Shown one piece after another: positions 24,812 through 33,590 of a stretch of 64,000 nucleotides of DNA. The DNA comes from Chloroflexota bacterium (lineage in GTDB: Bacteria > Chloroflexota > JAJPGV01), in the NCBI GenBank assembly GCA_021325635.1, contig JAJPGV010000034.1, positions 124,745 through 188,744 on the forward strand. The letters run 5' to 3'. A program made the translations under genes and the position numbers. How positions within the stretch are numbered: position 1 is the stretch's first letter; every line of letters begins with the position of its first letter. A model generated the notes under the pieces. The model saw only the letters and a list, made by a program, of their open reading frames with translations. It did no database searches and had not been told where the DNA came from.

Positions 24812-25675
24812 TCAGCGACCCACCACGTCCCTGATCGCCGGCACGGCTTCCTCCCACAGCCAGGTCACCTGACTAGCTTGGTGGGGCCGGCTCAGACTGA
24901 AAATGAGGTGATCGACTCCCAGCTTGACGAACTCGCTCGCCAGCGCCGCGAGTTCGGCGGTCGCCGCGCCCTCTGGTACCCGCATCTGAACGGATCGCTG
25001 CAGCGAGGCGGGATCGCGACCGACCGTCCGGAGATGCTGCTCCATAGCCTCCACCTTGGCTCGATAGGTCTCAACCGGACCTCCAACCCAGTTCCACTCG
25101 TCCGCATGCTCGGCAGCCTTGCGCATCATGACCTTTTCGCCGGCAGCTCCGATGACGAAATGCGGATACGGCTTCTGGATCGGCTTGGGGTCGAGCCTGG
25201 CTGCCCGCAATTGATAGTGCTCCCCTGAGAACGTGGTCTCCGGCTCCGTCCACAAGGATTTGATGATCCGGCAGGCCTCGTCGAAGCGACGAATGCGCTC
25301 GCCGATAGGCGGCAGATCCCAGCCGAACATCATGTGCTCGGGGATACTCCAGCCTGTGCCGAAGCCGAACTCCATCCGGCCGTTGGAGATGTGGTCCACG
25401 GTGCTGGCGATGTTCGCCAAAAGGATGGGATGCCGGTGCGTGTTGCCGGTAACCATCAGGCCACCGCGCAGCCGCTCAGTCCGAGCGAGCAGCGCGGACA
25501 GCAGCGTCCAGCCCTCGCCGCAGGCGGTTCCAGCGGGATGCTCGCCGGGCACGAAATGGTCGTACAGCCAGGCAGTGTCGAAGCCGAGCCTGTCCGCCTC
25601 CAGCCAGCAGGGCAAGATGGCCTGGTAGCTGCTGCCTGCCTGGGAGGTCTTGATGCCGAATCTCAGCGGCTGCAT
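24812..25675 (-). CDS. LLM-class (luciferase-like) oxidoreductase, probably F420-dependent
   Basis: 287 residues from ATG 25675 (MQPLRFGIKTSQ). The bacterial-luciferase-like TIM barrel is clear: FDTAWLYDHFVP, NTHRHPILLANIASTVDHISNGRMEFGFGTGW, EACRIIKSLWTEP, and the C-terminal ADEWNW region. Within this family, the subgroup with ADRLGFDTAWLYDH and GRMEFGFGTGW usually uses coenzyme F420, implying that cofactor in this organism (inference). It precedes the SDR by one base. Substrate unknown. Confidence 0.85.
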   Translation of the reverse strand: MQPLRFGIKTSQAGSSYQAILPCWLEADRLGFDTAWLYDHFVPGEHPAGTACGEGWTLLSALLARTERLRGGLMVTGNTHRHPILLANIASTVDHISNGRMEFGFGTGWSIPEHMMFGWDLPPIGERIRRFDEACRIIKSLWTEPETTFSGEHYQLRAARLDPKPIQKPYPHFVIGAAGEKVMMRKAAEHADEWNWVGGPVETYRAKVEAMEQHLRTVGRDPASLQRSVQMRVPEGAATAELAALASEFVKLGVDHLIFSLSRPHQASQVTWLWEEAVPAIRDVVGR

Positions 25676-25763
25676 GGTGCTCACTCGCCTGTTGTGATTG
25701 CCGTCGGACAGGCTATCACACGCGGTTGGCGGTTGCTGGGAGCACACCCTCTACAATCCCGGC

Positions 25764-26531
25764 GTGTGCCTCCTGATCGTCCTGCACCGCATCCACGCCG
25801 ACGGGCCGCTTATCGTCGCGGCGAATCGCGACGAGCAGATCAGCCGTCCGGCGCTGTCCATGACGGTTCTGCAGGAGGAAGCGCCTCGCATCCTTGGCGG
25901 ACGCGACCTGCAGGCGGGCGGCACGTGGCTGGCAACGAATGAATATGGTGTGGTCGCGGGCCTCACCAACCTTCCCATCAGCCAGGCGCCGCGCGACCCG
26001 GCCAAACGCTCTCGTGGCCAGCTTCCCCTGGCACTTGCTCAGCACCGCAGCGCCGAACAGGCTGTCGAAGCCTTCAAACAGCAGTACCGGCCGAGTGACT
26101 TCAACCGCGCCTGGATCCTGGTTGGGGACCGCGACAGCCTGTTCTACGTCGACATGACCGGTGAGCGGGTTGAGGCAAGAATGCTCGACGTCGGTCGATA
26201 CGTCCTCGAGAACCGTCCTTTGGGGGCCGAGTCAACGAAGGTCCGGCAAGTGCTCACTGCGCTCGAAGGCATCGACAATCGCCACGGCGACGAGCTCATC
26301 TCGGCGCTGCACGACGTCCTACGCAGCCATGCCGCGGCCGACGGCGACCAGGCAGGAGGCACCAGAGATGCGCCCTGTGTGCATGCGGGAGCGTATGGGA
26401 CGCGCTCGGCGGCCATTGTCGTAGTCCCGGCCGGCGTGGGCTGTCGCCCGCTGATGCGCTACACCGACGGACCACCGTGCGCTTCGGCGCTGATTGGCGC
26501 CGATCAGCTTTGGCAGCGCGAGGCGCTGTGA
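25764..26531 (+). CDS. NRDE / TANGO2-family protein
   Basis: 255 residues. The product begins M-C-L-L-I if started at GTG 25764; TANGO2 proteins characteristically begin with Met-Cys and carry the N-R-D-E motif seen here as ANRDEQISRP. Other family landmarks are ILGGRDLQAGGTWLATNEYG and GLTNLP. The Cys next to the start suggests an N-terminal-nucleophile-like arrangement, but no activity is firmly assigned to the family, which has been linked to heme and lipid handling in other organisms. The frame is open upstream to 25698 without similarity. Stands alone on the plus strand. Confidence 0.85.
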   Translation: MCLLIVLHRIHADGPLIVAANRDEQISRPALSMTVLQEEAPRILGGRDLQAGGTWLATNEYGVVAGLTNLPISQAPRDPAKRSRGQLPLALAQHRSAEQAVEAFKQQYRPSDFNRAWILVGDRDSLFYVDMTGERVEARMLDVGRYVLENRPLGAESTKVRQVLTALEGIDNRHGDELISALHDVLRSHAAADGDQAGGTRDAPCVHAGAYGTRSAAIVVVPAGVGCRPLMRYTDGPPCASALIGADQLWQREAL

Positions 26532-26536
26532 GCCAT

Positions 26537-27322
26537 CTAGGTCTCCGCTAGCAGGCCCCGTTCTTTCAGGAAGCGCAGGGCGTGCTCATCCCACAGCCAG
26601 GGCTGCTCCATGTTGCAGGCATGCCCCGCGCCCTCGATGGTCACCAGCTCGCACCCACCAACCTTGGCCTTCAGATCGAACGCCGCGGCATGCGAGTTGT
26701 CCTCGCTGCCGGTGATGATCAGCATCGGGCAAGGGATGTCGAACAGCCAATCGGGGTCCGGCCGGCCAAGAGCGCGAAACATCTCGATGATCGTCTGCAC
26801 GTCGTACGACGGATTGCGCTCGATGAAGACGTCCGAGAAATAGCGTGCGAGCCGGGTCTGGCCAAAGGCCGGGCTCAGCACCTCGTAGGTATGCTGCCGC
26901 CGGAATGCCGCGCCCTGCTCGGTGTACTCACGGACTCGCTTCGTCGCGAAATCCTTCACCGGCCGGTAGCTGCAGCCGGAGTGGATCATGGCCAGCGTTC
27001 GCCGGGGCTGCTGCTGGGCCATGTGCAAGACGACATTGGAGCCCACCGACAGCCCGACCAGGATCGCCGGCTCGGCAGACGACTCGTCGACTGCCTCCCA
27101 GCACGCGCCGGCCACGTCGGCCATGGTCAGCCCGGTCGTCGCCGTCGGCGACCGCCCATACCCGGGCAGATCGATGCCGATGCACCTGAACCAGGTCGAA
27201 AAGTGCGCCATCTGGTAGAGCCAACAGCTGTGATCGAGTGGATTGGGGTGAATGAACACCATGGGTGGGCCGGATTTCCCCAGCCGTTCCCAGTTCAGCT
27301 TGCCGTTGATGTGGCCGGTCAT
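26537..27322 (-). CDS. Alpha/beta hydrolase
   Basis: 261 residues. HPNPLDHSCW (oxyanion region), GIDLPGYGRS, nucleophile elbow VGLSVGSNV with Ser, Asp in ITGSEDNSH and His in IEGAGHACN give a complete Ser-Asp-His triad. Hydrolase or C-C bond lyase; the substrate is not readable. It starts 4 bp after the stop of the binding protein 27327-28400, a second example of a solute-binding lipoprotein leading a hydrolase. Confidence 0.87.
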   Translation of the reverse strand: MTGHINGKLNWERLGKSGPPMVFIHPNPLDHSCWLYQMAHFSTWFRCIGIDLPGYGRSPTATTGLTMADVAGACWEAVDESSAEPAILVGLSVGSNVVLHMAQQQPRRTLAMIHSGCSYRPVKDFATKRVREYTEQGAAFRRQHTYEVLSPAFGQTRLARYFSDVFIERNPSYDVQTIIEMFRALGRPDPDWLFDIPCPMLIITGSEDNSHAAAFDLKAKVGGCELVTIEGAGHACNMEQPWLWDEHALRFLKERGLLAET

Positions 27323-27326
27323 GACG

Positions 27327-28400
27327 TCAGAATTTCGTCAGTCCTCTCTTCACCGCGTCGTTGACGAACGTGGGGTCCAGCATGGCATCGAGCTGCGCGT
27401 CAGTCAGCGGCTTGATGTCCTTCGGCATAGCGGCGATAACGTCGCCAAAGTCCTCCTTACGGGGCAGCGGCGTCTTGGCCAGCACCTCCACCTGCCGCTG
27501 CCACTCTTCATCCAGCGCGGCCTGATCGTCGAGCTTGAACCGTGTTTTCAGCTCCGCTTCGGCTGCGCCCTTGTCCTGGTTGATGAGCCGCACCGACTCG
27601 ATAAGGCTATCGACCACCTTCTGCACGATGTCCGGATGCTGCTGCACGTAGCCCGTCTTGAGGGCAAACACGTTCGAGCCAATGGGCAGGTCCGACCTTG
27701 CGGCCAGGTCGACCAGCAGATGCACCTGGCCCTGCTTGATGGCCGGACTGGCCAGCGCCGGCGGAACGGCCACGGCATCGACCTGGTGCGCGACGAGGGC
27801 GGCCAACGCGCCGGCGCTGGTGCCAGCGCTGCCGGTCACGACCAGGGTGTAGTCCTTGCCATCCTGGAGGCCGTACTTGGCCATCAGCCGCCGTGTGGTT
27901 TGTCCGTTGCCGGCGGTGAGAGACTGTGCGCCAACCTTCTTGCCCCGCAGCTGCTCGACTGATTGAATGTCGTTGCCCGCTACCAGCAGATCGTTGTCTA
28001 CCTGCGATCCGGTGGCCACGATCTTCATGTCGGTGCCCTGGGCCTGCGTGGTGAAGACGAGATCGGCTCCGGTGTGGACCGTGCCTTCGGCTTCCCCTGC
28101 CACCACCGCCTGCATCTGCGCCTGCCCGCTCAAACCGACCGACTCCACGTTGACGCCGTTCTTGGCAAAGATGCCGCGGTCCTGGGCCAGCCACACATAC
28201 ATGGTGCTCGGCGTTGTGTTCCCCGTGGCCAGCCTGAACGTCGGGGCGGAGGCCCGAGCCGATGGGCGGCCGGCGTTGGCCGCCGACGACCCGCTCGCTG
28301 GAGCAGTCGAGGCGGCCGGCGCGGCCGTCGAGCCACAGCCGGCAAGGCCGGCGACCAGGACGCCGAGCAGCCCGGCCGAGCGAGGTGAGATACGTTCCAC
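27327..28400 (-). CDS. ABC transporter solute-binding lipoprotein, NMT1/SsuA type
   Basis: 357 residues. Short signal (LLGVLVAGLAGC lipobox), Ala/Ser-rich tether, then a binding domain with WLAQDRGIFAKNGVNVESVGL, IQSVEQLRGKKVGAQ and TGSAGTSAGAL. GGAGG nine bases before GTG 28400 supports the start. It heads a two-gene unit with the alpha/beta hydrolase. No permease or ATPase follows. Confidence 0.87.
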   Translation of the reverse strand: MERISPRSAGLLGVLVAGLAGCGSTAAPAASTAPASGSSAANAGRPSARASAPTFRLATGNTTPSTMYVWLAQDRGIFAKNGVNVESVGLSGQAQMQAVVAGEAEGTVHTGADLVFTTQAQGTDMKIVATGSQVDNDLLVAGNDIQSVEQLRGKKVGAQSLTAGNGQTTRRLMAKYGLQDGKDYTLVVTGSAGTSAGALAALVAHQVDAVAVPPALASPAIKQGQVHLLVDLAARSDLPIGSNVFALKTGYVQQHPDIVQKVVDSLIESVRLINQDKGAAEAELKTRFKLDDQAALDEEWQRQVEVLAKTPLPRKEDFGDVIAAMPKDIKPLTDAQLDAMLDPTFVNDAVKRGLTKF

Positions 28401-28480
28401 AGCCGGATACCTCCAGGTTGGTGAATGGGCTACACAGTACTACAAGGCTGGAGTGGCTGCCGGCGTCACGCCGACAGCCG

Positions 28481-29320
28481 TCACAATCGGAACCCGTAGC
28501 GCAGGAACAGGTGGCTGCCGGCGCGTTTCACACTGACCAGTCTGCCCCATATGGGAGCCTCCGGGGCGAACAGATAGCCGGCTACCAGGCCTGGACGGTC
28601 GGTGGACCCATCCCGCCCGGCTACCTGCGGCGAAAGCGTCAGGAACAGCTCGTCGAGCTTGCCGCGTGCGAAGAACTCTCCGATGAGCTGCGGTCCCCCC
28701 TCAGTCAGCACCAGACCGCCGCCCTGGATCTGCTCGATGGCGCCAAGGACGGTATCGGCGCTGAGCCGCTTGGCTTCGGTCACGGCGACGACCTGCACCG
28801 GAGGCTCGCCATGGCGCCGCAGCGTCTGTTCGCCGGACAGTGTCGTGAGCACGAGCACCGGGACTTCGCCGCCACGAAAGAGTGGCGCGTCGAGATCGAG
28901 CAAGCCGCTGCTGGTCACGATTACGTTCAGGGGCTCGGGCGCCTTGTGCAGCCGTTTCCGCAGCTCCGCGTGAGCCTCGGAGAAGCCCGGTGATACGCGA
29001 TCCGCTCTCCACAGGTGGCGCGGCGTGGCCCGCAGCGTTCCCGCGCCCACCACTATGGCATCGGCCATTGCCCGGAGCAGCCCCATGACCATCCTGTCAT
29101 GAGGTTGCGGTCCGGCTATGGCCCCGCCTCCCCGGGGGACTCCGGCATCCAGCTCGACCACACCGTCAAGACTGGTGACGAAATTGCCAATGACGTGAGG
29201 CCTTGCACGCGGTCGGGGAATGCGCAGCGATCCGTACACCTCGGCCAGCGCTGCCGGCAGCGGCACTTCATCGCCATTGCTGGCATCGAAGAGTGTTTCG
29301 AGCGGATCGAGGTCAGGCAC
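28481..29320 (-). CDS. RibD C-terminal / dihydrofolate reductase-fold reductase
   Basis: About 279 residues. NFVTSLDGVVELD (substrate strand), ADAIVVGAGTLRATP (NADPH loop), VIVTSSGLLDLDAPLF and VLTEGGPQLIGEFFARGKLDELFLTLSPQVAGR match the pyrimidine reductase half of RibD, which reduces the ribosyl group in riboflavin synthesis. Stand-alone RibD_C proteins often have other or unknown substrates. The frame is open to 29476; GTG 29320 just before PDLDPLETLF is chosen because homology to the family begins shortly after, but this start is weak. Divergent from the small basic gene at 29403. Confidence 0.8.
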   Translation of the reverse strand: MPDLDPLETLFDASNGDEVPLPAALAEVYGSLRIPRPRARPHVIGNFVTSLDGVVELDAGVPRGGGAIAGPQPHDRMVMGLLRAMADAIVVGAGTLRATPRHLWRADRVSPGFSEAHAELRKRLHKAPEPLNVIVTSSGLLDLDAPLFRGGEVPVLVLTTLSGEQTLRRHGEPPVQVVAVTEAKRLSADTVLGAIEQIQGGGLVLTEGGPQLIGEFFARGKLDELFLTLSPQVAGRDGSTDRPGLVAGYLFAPEAPIWGRLVSVKRAGSHLFLRYGFRL

Positions 29321-29402
29321 TTCACCTACACGATGCCATATCGACCCAAGGCGGCCCTGCCCTCGGCCCCGCCTGCGCCGGGCTCGCACGCTATGATTAG
29401 TT

Positions 29403-29690
29403 ATGTCTACTTTGTTGCGGCCGTGGCGCGCCCTGTGGTGGCACTGGCACGTCGCAATGGCCCGCCTCGCACGCATTCGCCGGCGAAGTCCGGCGCCTAC
29501 GCGACGGCGAAGCCGACATGGCAGTCCCGCCGGCGGGCTGGCGTTGCTCAGTCAGCGCGGACGGGACTACTTCCGCGGTCTAGCCGGCCTGGGCGGCCAG
29601 GCGACCTTCCGGCGCTACGGCCGTGCGCACTACGTTTCCATGGCCCGGCGCAGCGCCGCCGTGCGCCGGCAGCGACGAGCAGCCGCGTAG
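29403..29690 (+). CDS. Small basic protein, divergent KGG-like stress protein candidate
   Basis: 95 residues, about one quarter Arg. The N-terminal third is tryptophan- and arginine-rich; the second half (RGRDYFRGLAGLGGQATF, then YGRAHYVSMARRSA) follows the spacing of the KGG repeat: aromatic pair, LG/IG, GG, then YG-HY. That resembles the repeats of the protein at 2083-2358. No good ribosome site precedes ATG 29403, so the gene itself is not certain. A nucleic-acid-binding role would suit its charge, but this is a guess. Confidence 0.45.
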   Translation: MSTLLRPWRALWWHWHVAMARLARIRRRSPAPTRRRSRHGSPAGGLALLSQRGRDYFRGLAGLGGQATFRRYGRAHYVSMARRSAAVRRQRRAAA

Positions 29691-29795
29691 TCCTGTGGGG
29701 GCCACGCCCGCTCATGCCGACGCTGCGGATATCCGTGACGCCGGCAGGCTTGCCGGGCGTCCTACAATCGCCCCAATGACCGTTGGGAGATGGAC

Positions 29796-30755
29796 GTGAG
29801 TCACGCCAGCCGCGGCGCTGAGCTGCGGCGGCTGTTGAACCGAACGGAGCTGCTCGTCATCCCCGGAGGCTTCAGCCCGCTGCTGGCCAGGATGGCCGAG
29901 ATGGCCGGCTTCGAGGCCTTCTTCCTGGCCGGCTCGCAAACCGCCGCGTTCCTCTACGGTCTGCCCGACGTCGGCATCATCGGCCTGCGCGACATGGTGG
30001 ACCACGCCAGGCACGTCGCCGCCCGCACGCGCATTCCCATCTTGGCCGACGCCGACACCGGCTTCGGCAACGCGGTCAACGTCCACTTCACGGTCCAGGA
30101 GTACGTCCGCGCCGGCGTGGCCGGCATGCACATCGAGGACCAGGAATCGCCCAAGAAATCCGGCACCAGCTCGGGCCGGCGCTGCATCTCGGTCGACGAG
30201 GCGGTGGGGAAGTACCGGGCCGCAGCCGCCGCCCGGGACGAGATCGACCCCGGCTTCGTCATCTGCGCCCGCTGCGACGCCGTCGGCTCGCAGGGCGAGA
30301 CCTTCGACAGCGCCATCGAGCGCTGCATCGCCTACGTCGAGCAGGGCCGCGCCGACATGGTGTGGATCAACACGCTGCAACATCGCGAGCAGATCGCCGA
30401 GGCCTGCCGGCGCATCCCGGCGCCGGTCTTGCCGGCCTACGGCGGACCGGCGCCGGCGCCTACGCTGCCGGAATGGCAAGAGCTGGGCGCGGCGGCCGCC
30501 ATCTTCCCGGCGCTCACTACCAGCGTGGCGCTGCAGGCCACCTGGGACCTGCTGAATGACTTTAAGCTGCGCGGCACGGAGGCGCTCGAAGCCGCCCAGG
30601 CGCAGGGCAGGCACAGCCCCTGGGGCGTCGTGGAGCGAGGCAAGGTAGTGGATACCGCGGCCATCGCCAGTCTCGAAGGACGTTTCCTGCCTCGAGACCT
30701 GCAACGCGACTACGAGGCTACGTTCGGCTACGCGGACCGAACAAAGCCAGGCTAG
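29796..30755 (+). CDS. Isocitrate lyase/PEP mutase-family protein, copy A
   Basis: About 319 residues of the PEP mutase/isocitrate lyase TIM-barrel family: IPGGFSPLLARMAEMAGFEAFFLAGSQ, ILADADTGFGNAVNV (metal Asp region), GMHIEDQESPKKSG, RCISVDEAV and VICARCD. The isocitrate lyase catalytic Cys motif K-K-C-G-H reads KKSGTS, so isocitrate lyase activity is unlikely; another C-C or C-P lyase of the family fits better. GGGAG at 29785-29789 suits GTG 29796; ATG 29790 directly after it is the alternative. A near-identical N-terminal half is found in the convergent copy B. Confidence 0.85.
   Translation: MSHASRGAELRRLLNRTELLVIPGGFSPLLARMAEMAGFEAFFLAGSQTAAFLYGLPDVGIIGLRDMVDHARHVAARTRIPILADADTGFGNAVNVHFTVQEYVRAGVAGMHIEDQESPKKSGTSSGRRCISVDEAVGKYRAAAAARDEIDPGFVICARCDAVGSQGETFDSAIERCIAYVEQGRADMVWINTLQHREQIAEACRRIPAPVLPAYGGPAPAPTLPEWQELGAAAAIFPALTTSVALQATWDLLNDFKLRGTEALEAAQAQGRHSPWGVVERGKVVDTAAIASLEGRFLPRDLQRDYEATFGYADRTKPG
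29862..30278 (+). repeat. Inverted duplicate segment, left arm
   Basis: 417 bp in copy A that match the reverse complement of 31271-31687 at about 93 percent by eye count (about 27 differences, no gaps). Outside this segment the two genes are far less alike. Confidence 0.85.
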
Positions 30756-30784
30756 CTCGTTCCCAGCTGCTCGCTGGTCTGGGG

Positions 30785-31759
30785 CTACCTGTCCGGGCGC
30801 TCGTCAAAAGTGGAGGGATGGCCAAAGGTCGCCTGGTAGTCACGCTGGATGCTGGCCGGCATAAAGCTCGCTTCGAGCCGCCTGATCGCGTCTTCGCCCA
30901 GGGCAGCGTCGCGATCGGCCGCTCCCCAGCGGCTGTGTCGAACGGCTTCACGGAACAGGTCGAGCGCTGCCGGCCCACGATCCTTCAACTCGTGCAGGAA
31001 GTCCCACGAAGCCTGAGCGGCCACACTCGCCGCGCAGGCAGGGAAGATGGCGGCGGCCACGCCCAGTGAACGCCATTCGTCCAGGCTGGGGGTGGGCGGC
31101 TGGCCATAGTACGAGGTCATGACCGGCGCCGGAACGCGGCGGCACACTTCGCTGATTTCCTCGCGGGTGTTCATGCTGTTCATCCACACCATGTCCACGC
31201 GGGCCTGCTCGACGTAGGCGACGGCGCGCTCGATGGCGCCTTCGAAACTGCCACCCTCGGCCCCGATGAAGTCGCAGCGGGCGCAGATGACGAAGCTGGG
31301 GTCGATCTCGTCCCGGGCGGCAACGGCGGCCCGATACTTCCCCACCGCCTCGTCGACCGAGATGCAGCGCCGGCCGGCGTGGATACCCGACTTCTTCGGC
31401 GATTCCTGGTCCTCGATGTGCATGCCGGCCACGCCCGCGCGCACGTACTCCTGCACCGTGAAGTGAACGTTGACCGCGTTGCCGAAGCCGGTGTCGGCGT
31501 CGGCCAAGATGGGAATGCGCGTGCGGGCGGCGACGTGTCTGGCGTGGTCCACCACGTCGCGCAGGCCAATGATGCCAACGTCCGGCAGGCCGTAAAGGAA
31601 CGCGGCGGTTTGTGAGCCGGCCAGGAAGAAGGCCTCGAAGCCGGCCATCTCGGCCATCCTGGCCAGCAGCGGGCTGAAGCCTCCGGGCATAATCAGCGGC
31701 TCGGGATCACGCAACAGCCGCCTGAAACGCTCGGCCTTGGATTCGGAGGCGCCGTTCAA
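30785..31759 (-). CDS. Isocitrate lyase/PEP mutase-family protein, copy B
   Basis: About 324 residues, paralogue of copy A. The first half shares nearly every residue with copy A (IMPGGFSPLLARMAEMAG through VICARCD), whereas the second half is only about half identical (for example MTSYYGQPPTPSLDEW against LPAYGGPAPAPTLPEW). It too has KKSG in place of the isocitrate lyase KKCGH. The start is taken as TTG 31759, 14 bases after the binding-protein stop, since the longer open frame to 32074 is antisense-like filler within that gene. Likely co-transcribed with the binding protein upstream. Confidence 0.83.
   Translation of the reverse strand: MNGASESKAERFRRLLRDPEPLIMPGGFSPLLARMAEMAGFEAFFLAGSQTAAFLYGLPDVGIIGLRDVVDHARHVAARTRIPILADADTGFGNAVNVHFTVQEYVRAGVAGMHIEDQESPKKSGIHAGRRCISVDEAVGKYRAAVAARDEIDPSFVICARCDFIGAEGGSFEGAIERAVAYVEQARVDMVWMNSMNTREEISEVCRRVPAPVMTSYYGQPPTPSLDEWRSLGVAAAIFPACAASVAAQASWDFLHELKDRGPAALDLFREAVRHSRWGAADRDAALGEDAIRRLEASFMPASIQRDYQATFGHPSTFDERPDR
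31271..31687 (-). repeat. Inverted duplicate segment, right arm
   Basis: Reverse-complement partner of 29862-30278; both arms cover the same codons, about 24 to 163 of each gene. Confidence 0.85.
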
Positions 31760-31773
31760 GCGATCTGCCAGCG

Positions 31774-33000
31774 CTAGCCGCCCAGGATCGCCTTCACCGC
31801 CGCGTTGGACTTGGCCCAGCCCGTCGTGGAGTACTCCCAGGAGTAGGCGTCGAAGTAGTTGAGGCCCGGCTTGGGCACGATGTACGAAGGCGCCCAGCTG
31901 TTGTCCACGTCGGTGCGCACGCTCACCGTCTTCTGCGACGAGTTCCAGGCGGTTTGTCCCTCTTTGCTGAGGATCCAGTTCACGAACAGGTGTGCGGCGT
32001 TCGGATGCGGCGGGTTCTTCAGCAGATTGACCAGCCCAAATCCGCCCGATAGGTAGCCCGGGGCCTCTTGCCACGGCCCGAGTGGGGCGACCTTGAAGCC
32101 GTCCTTCTTGAGGGCCTCGGCGTCTTCCGTGCGCATGCCCAGACTGATAGGGTTCTGGCCGCGAGCCATCCAGTCGGACAGCTGCCGGTAGTCGCTGGTT
32201 ACCGCCACCGCCTGGTCGACGTAGAGCGCCTTCACGTAGTCGGCGCCGAGCTGGTTGTAGAGATAGGCCGACAGCTGTCCGCCGCCTCCTGACTTAGCTG
32301 GATCGTAGGCGGCGATCTTGCCCTTGTACTGCGGCTTGAGCAGGTCTTTCCAGGCTGTGAGCTCTTCGACCTTCACGATATCCGTATTGGCGTAATAGGA
32401 CACGCTGGCGTACGACGCCGCCCGAACGATGTACTGCTCTTCGGGATCCATGAACCACACTTTGCCGCCGCGCCAGACACCGGGATCGAGCACGTCAGGA
32501 CGAATCAGGTATGGACGCACGGGCTCGATCAGGCGCTCGCCGTAAAGCACGATGTAGGCCGTGTCGGCGCCCGCGATGGCCACGTCGACCGTGTATTGAT
32601 TGGCGGCCTGCTCGCTGCGCAGGCGGTTCGCCAGGTCGCTCGTCGAGCCACCCAGGTACTCCACGCCGATGCCGAACTGCTTGCCGAAGGTCTCGGGCAT
32701 GGCCGTACGAGCATCCTGGCTCGGCCCCGACGCGAGGATCAGCTTGCCCTCCCGTTTGGCACCCGCGACCCAGCTGTCCCACTGCTGCTGCCAGTCGGCA
32801 GGCGGCGTCAACGCGCCCGCGGCCGCCGAGCCGGAAGGCTGGGGCTTGGCGCTGGCCGCTGGCGAGGCGGCTGGGCTCGAGGGGTTCGGCGCGGCCGCGC
32901 TGCTGCTGGCTGGCGCGCCCTGGCCGCAGGCCGTCAGCAGAGCGCCCGTGAAGGCCGCTGCCATCGTGCCAAGGAAGGTTCGGCGATCCATCGCTGCCAC
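31774..33000 (-). CDS. Extracellular solute-binding lipoprotein, family 1 type, Tat-like signal
   Basis: 408 residues. The N-terminus MDRRTFLGTMAAAF has the twin-arginine R-R-x-F-L pattern and ends in lipobox LTAC, so export by Tat as a folded lipoprotein is likely. A Pro/Ala/Ser-rich tether reaches about residue 65. The binding domain has WVAGAKREGKLILASGP, DVAIAGADTAYIVL, NTDIVKVEELTAWKDLLKPQYKGKIA, and HPNAAHLFVNWILSKEGQ, as in iron- or polyamine-type family 1 proteins. GAGAGG nine bases before GTG 33000 favours that start over ATG 32991. It leads a unit with PEP-mutase copy B. Confidence 0.87.
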   Translation of the reverse strand: MAAMDRRTFLGTMAAAFTGALLTACGQGAPASSSAAAPNPSSPAASPAASAKPQPSGSAAAGALTPPADWQQQWDSWVAGAKREGKLILASGPSQDARTAMPETFGKQFGIGVEYLGGSTSDLANRLRSEQAANQYTVDVAIAGADTAYIVLYGERLIEPVRPYLIRPDVLDPGVWRGGKVWFMDPEEQYIVRAASYASVSYYANTDIVKVEELTAWKDLLKPQYKGKIAAYDPAKSGGGGQLSAYLYNQLGADYVKALYVDQAVAVTSDYRQLSDWMARGQNPISLGMRTEDAEALKKDGFKVAPLGPWQEAPGYLSGGFGLVNLLKNPPHPNAAHLFVNWILSKEGQTAWNSSQKTVSVRTDVDNSWAPSYIVPKPGLNYFDAYSWEYSTTGWAKSNAAVKAILGG

Positions 33001-33054
33001 GGTCTTTTACCTCTCACCGGACGTTGTTCGGGCCATTCTACTCTGCCTCGAGCG

Positions 33055-33423
33055 TCAACTCGGCCGGTTGATCAGGAACGTGGCAGCGCCCTCGAAATAG
33101 CCACGGAGCTCCTTGCGCGCCGCTTCGGGCAGATCGAGGCTGTCCACGGCTGCCGACATGTGGCCCACCCAGGCGTCACGGGCCGCTTGATCGATGGGAA
33201 AGGGGAGATGTCGCATACGCAGCCGCGGGTGTCCACGCTCCTTGGAGTAGGTGCCGGGACCGCCGAAGTACTGGATCAGGAACAGGGTCAGGTGTCTCTT
33301 CGAATCGGTCAGATCCTTCGGGTACAGGCGCCGGAGAACAGGATCGTCTGCCACACCGGCGTAGAACATCTCCACCAGTCGCTCGAACGTTGCCGAACCG
33401 CCGATCGCCTCATACACCGTCAT
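33055..33423 (-). CDS. glbO: Truncated hemoglobin, group II (GlbO-like)
   Basis: 122 residues. TVYEAIGGSATFERLVEMFYAGVADDPVL is the start of a 2-over-2 globin with the B10 Tyr; proximal His lies in RMRHLPFPID, and the G8 Trp in RDAWVGHM marks group II. These bind O2 or detoxify NO and related species. GGGAG precedes ATG 33423; the frame runs upstream to 33519 without similarity. It is encoded 55 bp downstream of nothing related; the histidine kinase is divergent from it. Confidence 0.88.
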   Translation of the reverse strand: MTVYEAIGGSATFERLVEMFYAGVADDPVLRRLYPKDLTDSKRHLTLFLIQYFGGPGTYSKERGHPRLRMRHLPFPIDQAARDAWVGHMSAAVDSLDLPEAARKELRGYFEGAATFLINRPS

Positions 33424-33590
33424 CGTTCTCCCAACCTCGCGCGGCCCGGTTGGCTCGCTGCTCCGCTGTGCCATGCGATTACGATACCGTCGGCAGGCTG
33501 GCTGGAGACAACTACTCAACGAGCGTATGCTTCTTCAGGCGGGCGTTGGGATGAGCGTCATGGCCGTGAATTTTGAGCCGAGAGAAGCAG

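Noticed and set aside
30785-32074. Longer form of PEP-mutase copy B starting at 32074
   Set aside because: The first 105 codons overlap the binding-protein gene and lack similarity; the paralogue's length supports a start near 31759.
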